From Desulfobulbaceae bacterium (GTDB lineage: Bacteria; Desulfobacterota; Desulfobulbia; Desulfobulbales; Desulfocapsaceae), in contig JAMOMO010000465.1 of NCBI GenBank assembly GCA_027067035.1, forward strand, positions 1-22,509: 22,509 nt of DNA, written 5' to 3'. The notes beneath the pieces are model-generated. The model did not search any database. It was not told the origin of the DNA and saw nothing but the letters and a program-made list of their open reading frames with translations. Positions 14,351 to 21,792 of the stretch are shown here, one piece after another (within the stretch, counting starts at the first letter, position 1; each line of letters starts with the position of its first letter). The position numbers and the translations under genes are program-made.

Positions 14351-15403
14351 ATGTTGAAAAGAACGCATGTTGCAGGAGCAATTCTTCTCACCGGAACACT
14401 GTTTCTGGCAGGTGGATGTGGCTATAAGACGGATCCCGTTCCTCCAGACTCCATTGTTCCCAAGGCCATTGATGATCTGCGCTACTCCGTGAGCGAAAAG
14501 GGTGTTGTCCTGACCTGGACCTTTCCCAAAGAGACGATCAAAGGAACGGATCTCACCGATATCAGCACCTTTGATGTCTACCGGGCCGTGGTTCCCATGA
14601 AAGATTACTGCTCCACCTGTCCCATTCCCTTTAACGAGCCGATACAGGTTCCGGGTGGTGTGGTTGATCCGGAGAGTAATCGTCAGGGAACGTATGAAAC
14701 CGCTTTGCTGCGTTCCGGACACAAGTATTTTTTCAAGGTCAATGCGAGAACCAGCTGGTGGGCAGCAAGTCCCGACTCCAATATTGTCTCCTTTGTGTGG
14801 CATATTCCCGCAAAAGGACCTGATGGAATAGTCGGAGTGGGTGCCGATTCCAGCGCAATTCTCAGCTGGGAACCGGTGACACGGCTTATGGACGGCCAGG
14901 ATGCCAGCTACCCCATGCAGTATCAGGTACTGCGCAGTAAAGATGATGTAACGTATGCAAATATTGGTATGCCGGTGAGTGAGAGCCGTTATACCGATAA
15001 GGCCCTGAAGAATGGTGAGACCTACTATTATAAAATTCAGTCAGTGCTCATGGTTGATGGAAATCCGGTGAGTGGTGGGCTTTCTGAAGCAGTGGGTGTT
15101 ACTGCCGTGGATCAGACTCCTCCCTCGGCTCCCACCAACATCAATGTGGTTCAGACCAGTGGCGGCATCAAGATCTTCTGGGATAAATCCCGTGAGACTG
15201 ATGTGAAGGGATACAGGATTTATCGTCGCAGCGCTGACGAAAAGAGTGCTGTTGAGATCGGAGATGTGAGTGGTGTCTATTCCATCTTCGAGGATGTAAA
15301 CGTTGCCGAAGACGGAAGCTACTACTATTCCGTGACCGCATATGACAACGCGGATCCGGCCAACGAGAGTGAAAAATCCCGGGAGGCCGGTATCAGGCAC
15401 TAA
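14351..15403 (+). CDS. lipoprotein with fibronectin type III-like repeats
   Basis: Predicted lipid-anchored, secreted envelope protein of unknown role. Seen: 350 residues from ATG 14351, chosen over the in-frame TTG at 14345 because GGAG (14340-14343) is 7 bases from the ATG. A basic N-terminus and hydrophobic core end in LFLAGGC, so Cys23 is the likely lipidated residue, although the -3 position is Ala rather than Leu. CGYKTDPVPP follows the Cys. The rest looks like three beta-sandwich units of about 100 residues, starting near 38, 146 and 254. Each has the W/Y strand pattern of FN3 (GVVLTWTFP...FDVYR; AILSWEPV...YQVLR; IKIFWDKS...GYRIYR) and ends in YYY/F-V/I-x-A. Its place between argH and lysA, 2 bases after argH, suggests co-transcription, but no biosynthetic motif is present. 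Confidence 0.85.
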   Translation: MLKRTHVAGAILLTGTLFLAGGCGYKTDPVPPDSIVPKAIDDLRYSVSEKGVVLTWTFPKETIKGTDLTDISTFDVYRAVVPMKDYCSTCPIPFNEPIQVPGGVVDPESNRQGTYETALLRSGHKYFFKVNARTSWWAASPDSNIVSFVWHIPAKGPDGIVGVGADSSAILSWEPVTRLMDGQDASYPMQYQVLRSKDDVTYANIGMPVSESRYTDKALKNGETYYYKIQSVLMVDGNPVSGGLSEAVGVTAVDQTPPSAPTNINVVQTSGGIKIFWDKSRETDVKGYRIYRRSADEKSAVEIGDVSGVYSIFEDVNVAEDGSYYYSVTAYDNADPANESEKSREAGIRH

Positions 15404-15417
15404 GAGACTGTTTGCGA

Positions 15418-15439
15418 GGGACCTGCCGGTGGCGGTCCC
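15418..15439 (+). repeat. strong G+C hairpin between the lipoprotein gene and lysA
   Basis: GGGACC (15418-15423) pairs with GGTCCC (15434-15439), and GCC (15425-15427) with GGC (15431-15433) inside it with one bulged T, leaving a 3-base loop. No T run follows, so termination is unlikely; it may be an RNA-processing or stability element 31 bases before lysA. Confidence 0.45.
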
Positions 15440-15470
15440 CTACCCCAGTAAGCTTTAGGCATTTGGAACT

Positions 15471-16742
15471 ATGAATCATTTTCAATATAAAAACGGTGAG
15501 CTCTTCTGTGAGGATGTCGCTGTTGCAGATATCGCAAAAGAGGTGGGAACACCCTTTTATCTCTATTCCAGGGCCACCCTGAATCGGCACTTTCAGGCCT
15601 TTGATTCGGGTTTTGAGGGGCTTGATCACATCACCTGTTTTGCAGTGAAGAGCTGTTCCAATGTGGCCATTCTCTCACTGTTTGCCCGTCTGGGTGGTGG
15701 TGCTGATATTGTTTCCGGCGGAGAGCTGTTTCGTGCCCTGCATGCCGGTATCGGGCCGAAGAAAATCATCTATTCCGGTGTCGGCAAGACAGAGGAAGAG
15801 CTGCGTTACGGTCTGGAGGCCGGGATTCTGCTCTTTAACGTGGAGTCGGAACAGGAGCTGCAGCGTCTCAATCGGGTTGCCTCCGAGATGGGTGTTACGG
15901 CTCCGATCTCCTTTCGGGTAAATCCGGATGTGGACGCCAAAACACATGCCTACATTTCCACAGGTCTTGCCAAAAACAAATTCGGCATCCCCATTCAGGA
16001 GGCCGTGGAGCTCTACGTGCAGGCGGATGCCATGGAGCATGTTGAAGTCAGGGGTGTGAGCTGTCACATCGGTTCGCAGCTGACCCTCATCTCTCCGTTT
16101 ATAGAGGCATTGCGTAAGATAAAGGCCTTTGTCGCCCGTCTCGGTGACAGGGGAATCTCCATACAGTATATCGATCTTGGTGGCGGGGTGGGCATCATCT
16201 ATGATGATGAAGAACCACCCCATCCTAAAGAGTATGCCGATGCCATCAGGGAAGAGTTGAGTGATCTTAAGGCGACACTGATCTTTGAGCCCGGTCGGGT
16301 CATTGTTGGAAACGCGGGAATCATGGTGACTGAAGTACAGTACACCAAGAGCAATCGCGGCGGTGAAAAAGAGAAGCATTTTGTTGTGGTGGATGCCGGA
16401 ATGAATGATCTCACCCGCCCCAGTCTCTACGGTGCCTTTCATGCCATCCAGCCGGTTGTTGAGGCTGACGGTGATCCACTGGTTGTGGATGTGGTGGGCC
16501 CGATTTGTGAGACCGGAGATTTTCTGGCAAAAGACCGTGAACTTCCCGCTGTACAGCAGGGTGATCTGCTGGCGGTGATGAGTGCCGGTGCCTATGGATT
16601 TACCATGGCCTCCAACTACAATTCACGGCCCCGTGCCGCCGAAGTAATGGTGGACGGAGAGCAGTTTGAGATCATTCGGGAACGCGAAAGCATGGAAGCA
16701 CTGATTCGGGGTGAGAAGATCCCCGGATTTCTGGAGAAATAG
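15471..16742 (+). CDS. lysA: diaminopimelate decarboxylase
   Basis: PLP enzyme making L-lysine from meso-diaminopimelate, the last lysine step. Seen: 423 residues of the alanine-racemase-fold decarboxylases. CFAVKSCSN (56-64) has the PLP Lys60, CHIGSQ (198-203) and DLGGGVG (235-241) are the phosphate-binding area, FEPGR (272-276) follows, and GPICETGDFLAKDR (343-356) contains the Cys that completes the active site of the partner subunit. AGAYGFTMASNYN near the C-terminus fits the family's A-G-A-Y motif. Length is normal. Start ATG 15471; its Shine-Dalgarno is weak. One base separates its stop from the dapF ATG. Confidence 0.96.
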   Translation: MNHFQYKNGELFCEDVAVADIAKEVGTPFYLYSRATLNRHFQAFDSGFEGLDHITCFAVKSCSNVAILSLFARLGGGADIVSGGELFRALHAGIGPKKIIYSGVGKTEEELRYGLEAGILLFNVESEQELQRLNRVASEMGVTAPISFRVNPDVDAKTHAYISTGLAKNKFGIPIQEAVELYVQADAMEHVEVRGVSCHIGSQLTLISPFIEALRKIKAFVARLGDRGISIQYIDLGGGVGIIYDDEEPPHPKEYADAIREELSDLKATLIFEPGRVIVGNAGIMVTEVQYTKSNRGGEKEKHFVVVDAGMNDLTRPSLYGAFHAIQPVVEADGDPLVVDVVGPICETGDFLAKDRELPAVQQGDLLAVMSAGAYGFTMASNYNSRPRAAEVMVDGEQFEIIRERESMEALIRGEKIPGFLEK

Positions 16743-16743
16743 A

Positions 16744-17589
16744 ATGGATATTGAGTTTCCTGTACCATTTGCCAAAATGAGTGGTACGGGCAATGACTTT
16801 ATTGTCATAGATCACCGCAGGACACTGGTGCCCGAGGATATGCAGGCGGATTTTGTCCGGGGCGTCTGTCGCCGCATGTTTTCTGTGGGCGCGGACGGCC
16901 TGATCTTCATTGAGAATTCCGGGAAGGCGGATTTCAGCTGGCGTTTCTATAATGGAGACGGTTCCGTTGCTGAAATGTGTGGCAATGGGGCCAGATGTGC
17001 TGCCCGCTTCGCCTATGCAAAGGGAATCGCCGGGAAGAAGATGTCCTTTGAAACCCTGGCGGGAATCATTGAGGCTGAAGTCTTGAACGATGAAGGGGAG
17101 GTGAGTCTGCTTATGACCCCGCCCTTTGATTATCGTACGGGCCTTGAGGCGGAACTTGACGGAAAGCTGCACGAGATATCCTATATGAATTCAGGGGTTC
17201 CCCATGCCGTGCTGTTTATGGATGAGGCAGAAGAGATAGCGGTGAAGAAATGGGGCAGCAGTGTCCGCTTTCATGAGCTCTTTCAGCCTGCCGGAACCAA
17301 CGTAAACTTTGTTCAGCCCCTTGCCGATGGAGGCATCCGGGTCCGCACCTATGAGCGCGGCGTGGAGGATGAAACCATGGCCTGCGGAACCGGCGCTGTT
17401 GCATCGGCGATCTTTGCGGCAAACAGAGGAATGACCTCTTCCCCGGTCACGGTCACCACTTCAGGCGGTGAACGCCTGACCATTGTGTTTGATTTGCAGC
17501 AGGACTCAACTGCGGAGAATGTATACCTGCAGGGGCCTGCCAGGATAATATATATCGGCCAGTTAACGGCCGAGTCATTGGAAAAATGA
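16744..17589 (+). CDS. dapF: diaminopimelate epimerase
   Basis: PLP-independent racemase that converts LL- to meso-diaminopimelate, for lysine and peptidoglycan. Seen: 281 residues from ATG 16744 (MDIEFPVPFAKMSGTGNDF). The frame continues 11 codons upstream to a GTG inside lysA, but the M-S-G-x-G-N-D-F start is where the family begins and GGAG precedes the ATG. The catalytic pair is Cys79 in EMCGNGARC and Cys214 in MACGTGAVASA. Asn18, NGDGSVAEM and ERGVEDET are the other conserved pieces. Only one base separates it from lysA, so they are coupled. A strong hairpin follows its stop. Confidence 0.96.
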   Translation: MDIEFPVPFAKMSGTGNDFIVIDHRRTLVPEDMQADFVRGVCRRMFSVGADGLIFIENSGKADFSWRFYNGDGSVAEMCGNGARCAARFAYAKGIAGKKMSFETLAGIIEAEVLNDEGEVSLLMTPPFDYRTGLEAELDGKLHEISYMNSGVPHAVLFMDEAEEIAVKKWGSSVRFHELFQPAGTNVNFVQPLADGGIRVRTYERGVEDETMACGTGAVASAIFAANRGMTSSPVTVTTSGGERLTIVFDLQQDSTAENVYLQGPARIIYIGQLTAESLEK

Positions 17590-17602
17590 AAGGCTGAAGA
17601 GA

Positions 17603-17639
17603 AAAGGCTGAAGGAGACGGTTTGTCTCTTTCAGCCTTT
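17603..17639 (+). terminator. strong hairpin between dapF and dapA (terminator-like)
   Basis: AAAGGCTGAAGGAGAC (17603-17618) pairs with GTCTCTTTCAGCCTTT (17624-17639): 16 pairs with one G-U and a 5-base loop. The 3' arm ends in only TTT before ATCATT, so termination may be partial. A second copy of the left arm's outer half, AAAGGCTGAAG, lies just before (17589-17599) and could compete for the same right arm. Confidence 0.6.
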
Positions 17640-17688
17640 ATCATTCTGCCTTCAGTAAGTTAAATAGAGAGATCCAGGAGAAAGAATC

Positions 17689-18570
17689 ATGGAAAAGTAT
17701 CACGGAGCTATTGTTGCAATTGTCACGCCCTACATCAATGATGAACTTGATGAGCAGGGACTGATTGATCTCATCGAATTTCAGATTGCCGGTGGAACCC
17801 ACGGAATTGTACCCTGTGGAACAACCGGCGAGTCTGCCACCTTAAGTTTTGACGAGCACAAACGAGTGATTGAGCTCACTGTAAAAACCGTTAATGGTCG
17901 TGTACCTGTCATTGCAGGAACCGGTGCCAATAACACCAAAGAGGCCATCGAACTCACCGAAAGTGCCAAAGACAGCGGGGCAGACGCGGTCTTGTCTGTG
18001 ACTCCCTACTACAACAAACCAAGTCAGGAAGGTCTTTATCAGCATTTCAAGACCGTCTCCGAGGCCGTGGATATTCCAACCATCCTCTACAATGTTCCCA
18101 GCAGGACGTCCATCAATCTTCTGCCGGAGACAGTGGCCAGACTGGCGCAGATCGACAGTATTATCGGGATCAAAGAGGCCTCCGCCTCTCTGCAGCAGAT
18201 CAGTGAAGTGATCCGTCAGTGTCCCGATGATTTTATTGTTCTCTCCGGTGATGACTTCACCTCCATGCCCACCGTTTTTATCGGTGGTAAAGGTGTTATT
18301 TCAGTAACCTCAAACGTTCATCCCCGAGGCATGGCCGACCTCATGGAGGCAGCCCTTTCAGGTGACATCAAAAAGGCCAACGAGATCCACTACAGCCTCT
18401 TTCCACTGATGACGTCAATGTTTTCAGCGCCCAACCCTGTTCCAGCCAAAAAGGGTGTGGAACTCATGGGAAAAATCAAGGATGGCCTGCCCCGTCTGCC
18501 TCTTACCGAGATTGACGACAAGGCACTTGAAACCCTTCGCGCTGCCATGAAAAACGCAGGTTTACTGTAG
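17689..18570 (+). CDS. dapA: 4-hydroxy-tetrahydrodipicolinate synthase
   Basis: Committed step of lysine/diaminopimelate synthesis: condenses pyruvate with aspartate semialdehyde. Seen: 293 residues, TIM-barrel aldolase of the DHDPS family. CGTTGESATL (43-52) is the substrate loop, YNVPSRT (134-140) supplies Tyr134 and Arg139, and GIKEAS (160-165) gives the Schiff-base Lys162. Tyr108 in PYYNKP is the typical partner Tyr of the catalytic triad. AGGAG at 17676-17680 is 8 bases from the ATG. It follows the hairpin at 17603-17639, so it may need its own promoter or read-through; I see no clear promoter between. dapB follows after 13 bases. Confidence 0.97.
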   Translation: MEKYHGAIVAIVTPYINDELDEQGLIDLIEFQIAGGTHGIVPCGTTGESATLSFDEHKRVIELTVKTVNGRVPVIAGTGANNTKEAIELTESAKDSGADAVLSVTPYYNKPSQEGLYQHFKTVSEAVDIPTILYNVPSRTSINLLPETVARLAQIDSIIGIKEASASLQQISEVIRQCPDDFIVLSGDDFTSMPTVFIGGKGVISVTSNVHPRGMADLMEAALSGDIKKANEIHYSLFPLMTSMFSAPNPVPAKKGVELMGKIKDGLPRLPLTEIDDKALETLRAAMKNAGLL

Positions 18571-18583
18571 TTGTTAGAGGAAC

Positions 18584-19399
18584 ATGAAAATGATAAATGT
18601 GATAATAGCCGGAGCTGCCGGAAGAATGGGGCAGCGTATAGGATATATGGTGTCTCAGCACCCGGAACTGAATTATGCAGCGGCGTTCGAGGCGGCGGGA
18701 AGTCCTGCAATCGGGCGTGATCCCGGTGAAATGGGCGGCTGGGGAACGGCAGGTGTGACCATTGAAGAAGGACTGGAGGCCGTGATTGACAAGGGTGATG
18801 TGATCATTGATTTCACCTTTCACAAGGCCACAATGGGTTTTGCCAGGCTTGCTGCAGAACACAAGACAGCCATGGTTATAGGAACCACCGGACTCAGTGC
18901 GGAAAATCTGGAAGAGCTCAAAGAGCTTGCCACGGCTTTTCCCTGTGTCCAGGCCCCCAACATGGCTGTGGGTGTCAATGTCCTGTTTAAACTTGCCGCC
19001 AAGGCCGCATCCATCCTGGGTGATGACTACAATATTGAGATCGTTGAGCTGCACCACAACAAGAAAAAGGATGCTCCCTCGGGTACCGCTCTGAAGCTCG
19101 CTGAAATGGCGGCTTCCGGAGTGAATCGGAATCTTGCGGAGGTGGGTGTCTATGAGCGCAACGGTATCATCGGTGAACGCAGTGTTGAAGAGATCGGGGT
19201 GCAGACGGTCCGCGGCGGTGATATCGTCGGTGAACACACCATATACTACTGTGGACCGGGCGAGCGTATTGAGATTACCCATCGTGCTCACAGCCGGGAT
19301 AACTTTGCCCAGGGTGCAGCAAAGGCAGCTGCCTGGGTTGTCGGCAAAGAGCCGGGGCTGTATAGCATGTTTGATGTCCTTGGTCTGCAGGATCTCTAA
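18584..19399 (+). CDS. dapB: 4-hydroxy-tetrahydrodipicolinate reductase
   Basis: NAD(P)H-dependent reductase following DapA. Seen: 271 residues. The N-terminal Rossmann motif is GAAGRMG (10-16) in VIIAGAAGRMGQRIG; a GTTG loop (100-103) and APNMAVGVN (124-132) follow. ELHHNKKKDAPSGTA (155-169) is the substrate-binding signature, with His157/His158 and Lys162 matching the catalytic His/Lys area of the family. Length is normal. AGAGGAAC precedes the ATG; a second ATG two codons on (MIN...) is also possible. It is 13 bases after dapA and 6 before folK. Confidence 0.97.
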   Translation: MKMINVIIAGAAGRMGQRIGYMVSQHPELNYAAAFEAAGSPAIGRDPGEMGGWGTAGVTIEEGLEAVIDKGDVIIDFTFHKATMGFARLAAEHKTAMVIGTTGLSAENLEELKELATAFPCVQAPNMAVGVNVLFKLAAKAASILGDDYNIEIVELHHNKKKDAPSGTALKLAEMAASGVNRNLAEVGVYERNGIIGERSVEEIGVQTVRGGDIVGEHTIYYCGPGERIEITHRAHSRDNFAQGAAKAAAWVVGKEPGLYSMFDVLGLQDL

Positions 19400-19405
19400 G
19401 CCCTG

Positions 19406-19936
19406 ATGGAAACAAGAAGGGTATGGGTGGCGCTGGGTTCAAACCTTGGTGACAGTGACCGTATCCTGCAACAGGCCTGGCGTGAGCTGGGCCTGAGCCG
19501 TGAGATTGAGACCCTCATGCTTTCCAGTCCGTACGTAACGGAACCTGTGGGAATGGAGAGTGAGCATCTCTTTCTCAATGCGGTGGGGATTCTGGAGACC
19601 GGCCTTGATTGTCTGGAGCTCCTTGACCTCCTGCAGCAGGTTGAAAAGGGATTTGGCCGCGATAAAAAAACAGGGGTGGATGGCTATCAGGATCGTCTTC
19701 TTGATCTGGATATCCTCTACTATGGGGATCGCATCATGACGAGCAAGACTCTGGTGCTGCCCCACCCCCATATAGCTGAGAGGCTGTTTGTGCTGGCCCC
19801 GCTGGCAGAGATTGACATGAACCATTGTGATCCGCTCAGTGGCCGTACAGCGCAGCAGATGCATGAGGAACTCCTGCAGCAGATGGCAAGGGGGGCAACA
19901 GCGGTTCAGGATATCAGGCGTCAGGTGTGGGCGTGA
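19406..19936 (+). CDS. folK: 6-hydroxymethyl-7,8-dihydropterin pyrophosphokinase
   Basis: Folate pathway enzyme transferring pyrophosphate from ATP to hydroxymethyl-dihydropterin. Seen: 176 residues. WVALGSNLGD (7-16) starts the enzyme, SSPYVTEPVG (40-49) follows, then FLNAV (56-60), and the metal-binding signature DRLLDLDIL (96-104) with Asp100/Asp102. LPHPHIAERLFVLAPLAEI (118-136) is the usual C-terminal half. One oddity: the loop before the signature reads GRDKKTGVDGYQDR, where most relatives have a W/G-P-R-type sequence. It is 6 bases after dapB and probably in the same transcript. Downstream is a T8 run (19952-19959) without a visible stem. Confidence 0.93.
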   Translation: METRRVWVALGSNLGDSDRILQQAWRELGLSREIETLMLSSPYVTEPVGMESEHLFLNAVGILETGLDCLELLDLLQQVEKGFGRDKKTGVDGYQDRLLDLDILYYGDRIMTSKTLVLPHPHIAERLFVLAPLAEIDMNHCDPLSGRTAQQMHEELLQQMARGATAVQDIRRQVWA

Positions 19937-20101
19937 AGATCAATCGGTTTTTTTTAAGATACGGTTGTAAAACGATAAAATTATAGATGGATACGTAAAC
20001 AGTTTCATATCCGAGATGCAGATATCTTACGTTGTTCCGGCGTACTACGGTTCGTTGTGATGATGGGGAATGTTCGGCAGCCAGGGAGATGGAGAGTTTT
20101 T

Positions 20102-20131
20102 GCGACACCATCAGAAAACTGATAGTATACT
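20102..20131 (+). promoter_or_regulatory. candidate promoter giving a leaderless mRNA
   Basis: GCGACA (20102-20107), an 18-base spacer, then TATACT (20126-20131; 5/6 match). The predicted start, 7 bases on, coincides with the GTG at 20138. The -10 lies in a 10-base palindrome, TAGTATACTA (20123-20132), and a small ATCAG-AAAA-CTGAT hairpin (20110-20123) sits in the spacer, so a regulator could bind here. The 19937-20101 part is A+T-rich with no gene seen. Confidence 0.4.
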
Positions 20132-20137
20132 ACTGAT

Positions 20138-20425
20138 GTGAGTCCCGTAAAAATAGTTGTCATAGCAGTTCTGCTTTACTTCGGCTACAGGCTGCTGGTG
20201 AGTGACTGGAACAAAAAGAAAGAAAACAGGACAGAGGATTCTTCGCAGAATAATCTGGACGAGGGACCGGTGGCTGATGTGCTGATCGAAGATCCCATCT
20301 GTCATAAACTGGTGCCGAAACAACAGGCGATTCGACTGAAATCACAAACGCAGGACAAAATAGTTTATTTCTGCAGTGAAGAATGCTGCAATATATTTGT
20401 AAGACAAGAAGGAGAAAATAAATGA
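20138..20425 (+). CDS. small membrane-anchored protein with YHS/TRASH-like Cys motif
   Basis: Function unknown; probably binds metal. Seen: 95 residues starting with GTG, since the frame opens only four codons earlier (stop TAG at 20123) and holds no ATG. One membrane segment (about 4-21, VKIVVIAVLLYFGYRLLV) is followed by a charged linker (24-45). A Cys motif follows: DPICHKLVPKQQAI (52-65; Cys55) and VYFCSEECCNIFV (76-88; Cys79, Cys83, Cys84). D-P-x-C plus Y-F-C-S-x-x-C resembles YHS/TRASH metal-binding domains. No Shine-Dalgarno is seen. Its stop overlaps the next gene by 4 bases (ATGA), so the aldolase is coupled to it. Confidence 0.75.
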   Translation: MSPVKIVVIAVLLYFGYRLLVSDWNKKKENRTEDSSQNNLDEGPVADVLIEDPICHKLVPKQQAIRLKSQTQDKIVYFCSEECCNIFVRQEGENK

Positions 20426-21066
20426 AATTTTTTATAGATACAGCCAATCTGGAGCAGATCAAAAAAGGTGTTGAAATGGGTATGGTGGATGGCGTTACCA
20501 CCAATCCATCTCTCATTGCAAAGGAAGACAAACCCTTTGAAGAGATCTTAAGAGATATCGTTGCCGTGGTTGACGGCCCCATCAGTGCCGAGGTGGTGAG
20601 CCTTGAAGCAGATGGAATGGTTGAAGAGGCCAAAGTTCTTGCCGCCATGAGTGATAATATCGTGATCAAGATCCCCATGATTGTGGAGGGAATCAAGGCG
20701 GTGAAACAGCTCACGGCACTTGGAATCAATACCAATGTTACCCTGATTTTCTCGGCAGCCCAGGCACTGCTTGCCGCGAAGGCCGGTGCCACCTATGTGA
20801 GCCCCTTTGTGGGAAGACTGGATGATATCGGAACCCGTGGCATGGAACTGGTAAGTGATATTATGTCAATTTACCGGAATTATGGAATTGAGACAGAGGT
20901 GATTGTGGCCAGTATCCGCAGCCCTCAGCATGTGATGGATTCTGCAGCAATCGGTGCGGATATCGCGACCATTCCACTGAAGGTGATTGAGCAGCTTGCA
21001 AAACATCCCCTGACTGATATTGGAATCGAACAGTTTCTGGCCGACTGGGAAAAGAGAAAGAAATAG
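20422..21066 (+). CDS. transaldolase-family protein (fructose-6-phosphate aldolase-like)
   Basis: Cytosolic class-I aldolase; either transaldolase or fructose-6-phosphate aldolase. Seen: 214 residues, the short form of the family (about 215-220). MKFFIDTANLEQIKK (1-15), GVTTNPSLIAKE (24-35), NIVIKIP (79-85) with Schiff-base Lys83, NTNVTLIFSAAQA and YVSPFVGRLDDIG in order; ASIRSPQHV lies in the last third. All match TalC/Fsa. A good AAGGAG Shine-Dalgarno precedes the ATG, which overlaps the stop of the small Cys-motif gene. Single-residue differences decide transaldolase versus aldolase, and I did not assign it. Confidence 0.93.
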   Translation: MKFFIDTANLEQIKKGVEMGMVDGVTTNPSLIAKEDKPFEEILRDIVAVVDGPISAEVVSLEADGMVEEAKVLAAMSDNIVIKIPMIVEGIKAVKQLTALGINTNVTLIFSAAQALLAAKAGATYVSPFVGRLDDIGTRGMELVSDIMSIYRNYGIETEVIVASIRSPQHVMDSAAIGADIATIPLKVIEQLAKHPLTDIGIEQFLADWEKRKK

Positions 21067-21086
21067 AAGCTGTGGCGGAGTGGTGA

Positions 21087-21770
21087 ATGAATAGATCCCT
21101 CAGAGTGCTCACAACAGTGCTGTCTCTGGCCTGGCTTCTGCTTGTATCTCTGCAGAGCCGGGCTGTGGCGGAGATGTTTGCCTGCGTGGACAGTACCGGA
21201 AAGGTGCAGTACACCAATATGAATATCTCTGCCGGATGCCGCCCGCTACCCAGGCGTGTCGGGATCACCAGAAGGCCCGGCAGGAGTCAGAGTATCACGC
21301 TGCAGCCAACTTCTTTCCGTACTCACTATCGCCAGGATTCCTCTTCCTATGACAGCCATATCCGCAGATCAGGACGTCTCTATAATGTGGACCCGTACCT
21401 GATAAAGGCGGTGATAAAGGCAGAATCTGATTTTGACTGTTACGCACTTTCAAAAACAGGGGCTCAGGGCCTGATGCAGTTGATGCCGGAGACAGCGCGT
21501 GAGCTGCGTGTTGCCAACCCCTACAACCCCTATGAAAATATTGATGGTGGAACCCGTTATCTCCGGGATCTTCTCGAGATCTTTAACGGGAATGTTCCTT
21601 TGAGTCTGGCAGCCTATAACGCAGGGCCAACCCTTGTGAAACGGCTGCAGAGAATACCGCGGATTCCGGAAACAGTGCGATACGTCCAAAAGGTACTTGC
21701 ACATTATAAAGGATATGGCGGCTATGTGCCTCAATCCCAGATCCGGATCGCTTCGGCAACTCCGAAATAA
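21087..21770 (+). CDS. lytic transglycosylase with SLT domain
   Basis: Predicted envelope enzyme cutting the glycan strand of peptidoglycan with 1,6-anhydro-muramoyl product. Seen: 227 residues. The N-terminal signal peptide (about 1-29, MNRSLRVLTT... LLLVSLQSRAVA) precedes a short DUF4124-like stretch, MFACVDSTGKVQYTN, with Cys33 and Cys51. The SLT domain starts near 95: VDPYLIKAVIKAESDF (101-116; catalytic Glu113), GAQGLMQLMPETA (125-137), GGTRYL and SLAAYNAGP (173-181). All hallmark SLT motifs are intact. The GGAG at 21077-21080 is 6 bases from the ATG. It lies 20 bases after the aldolase gene and 22 before pgsA. Confidence 0.93.
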   Translation: MNRSLRVLTTVLSLAWLLLVSLQSRAVAEMFACVDSTGKVQYTNMNISAGCRPLPRRVGITRRPGRSQSITLQPTSFRTHYRQDSSSYDSHIRRSGRLYNVDPYLIKAVIKAESDFDCYALSKTGAQGLMQLMPETARELRVANPYNPYENIDGGTRYLRDLLEIFNGNVPLSLAAYNAGPTLVKRLQRIPRIPETVRYVQKVLAHYKGYGGYVPQSQIRIASATPK

Positions 21771-21792
21771 TGAAATTGAGTAAAGGCGCTTT

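Noticed and set aside
16711..16743. GTG-initiated 11-codon extension of DapF
   Set aside because: It lies within lysA; the family begins at the M-D-I-E-F-P-V-P-F segment and a Shine-Dalgarno precedes the ATG at 16744.
17590..17688. Lysine riboswitch upstream of dapA
   Set aside because: The spacer is only 99 bases and is filled by a single hairpin; no multi-stem lysine aptamer is visible.
19952..19959. T8 run as an intrinsic terminator after folK
   Set aside because: No stem-loop was found immediately upstream of the T run.
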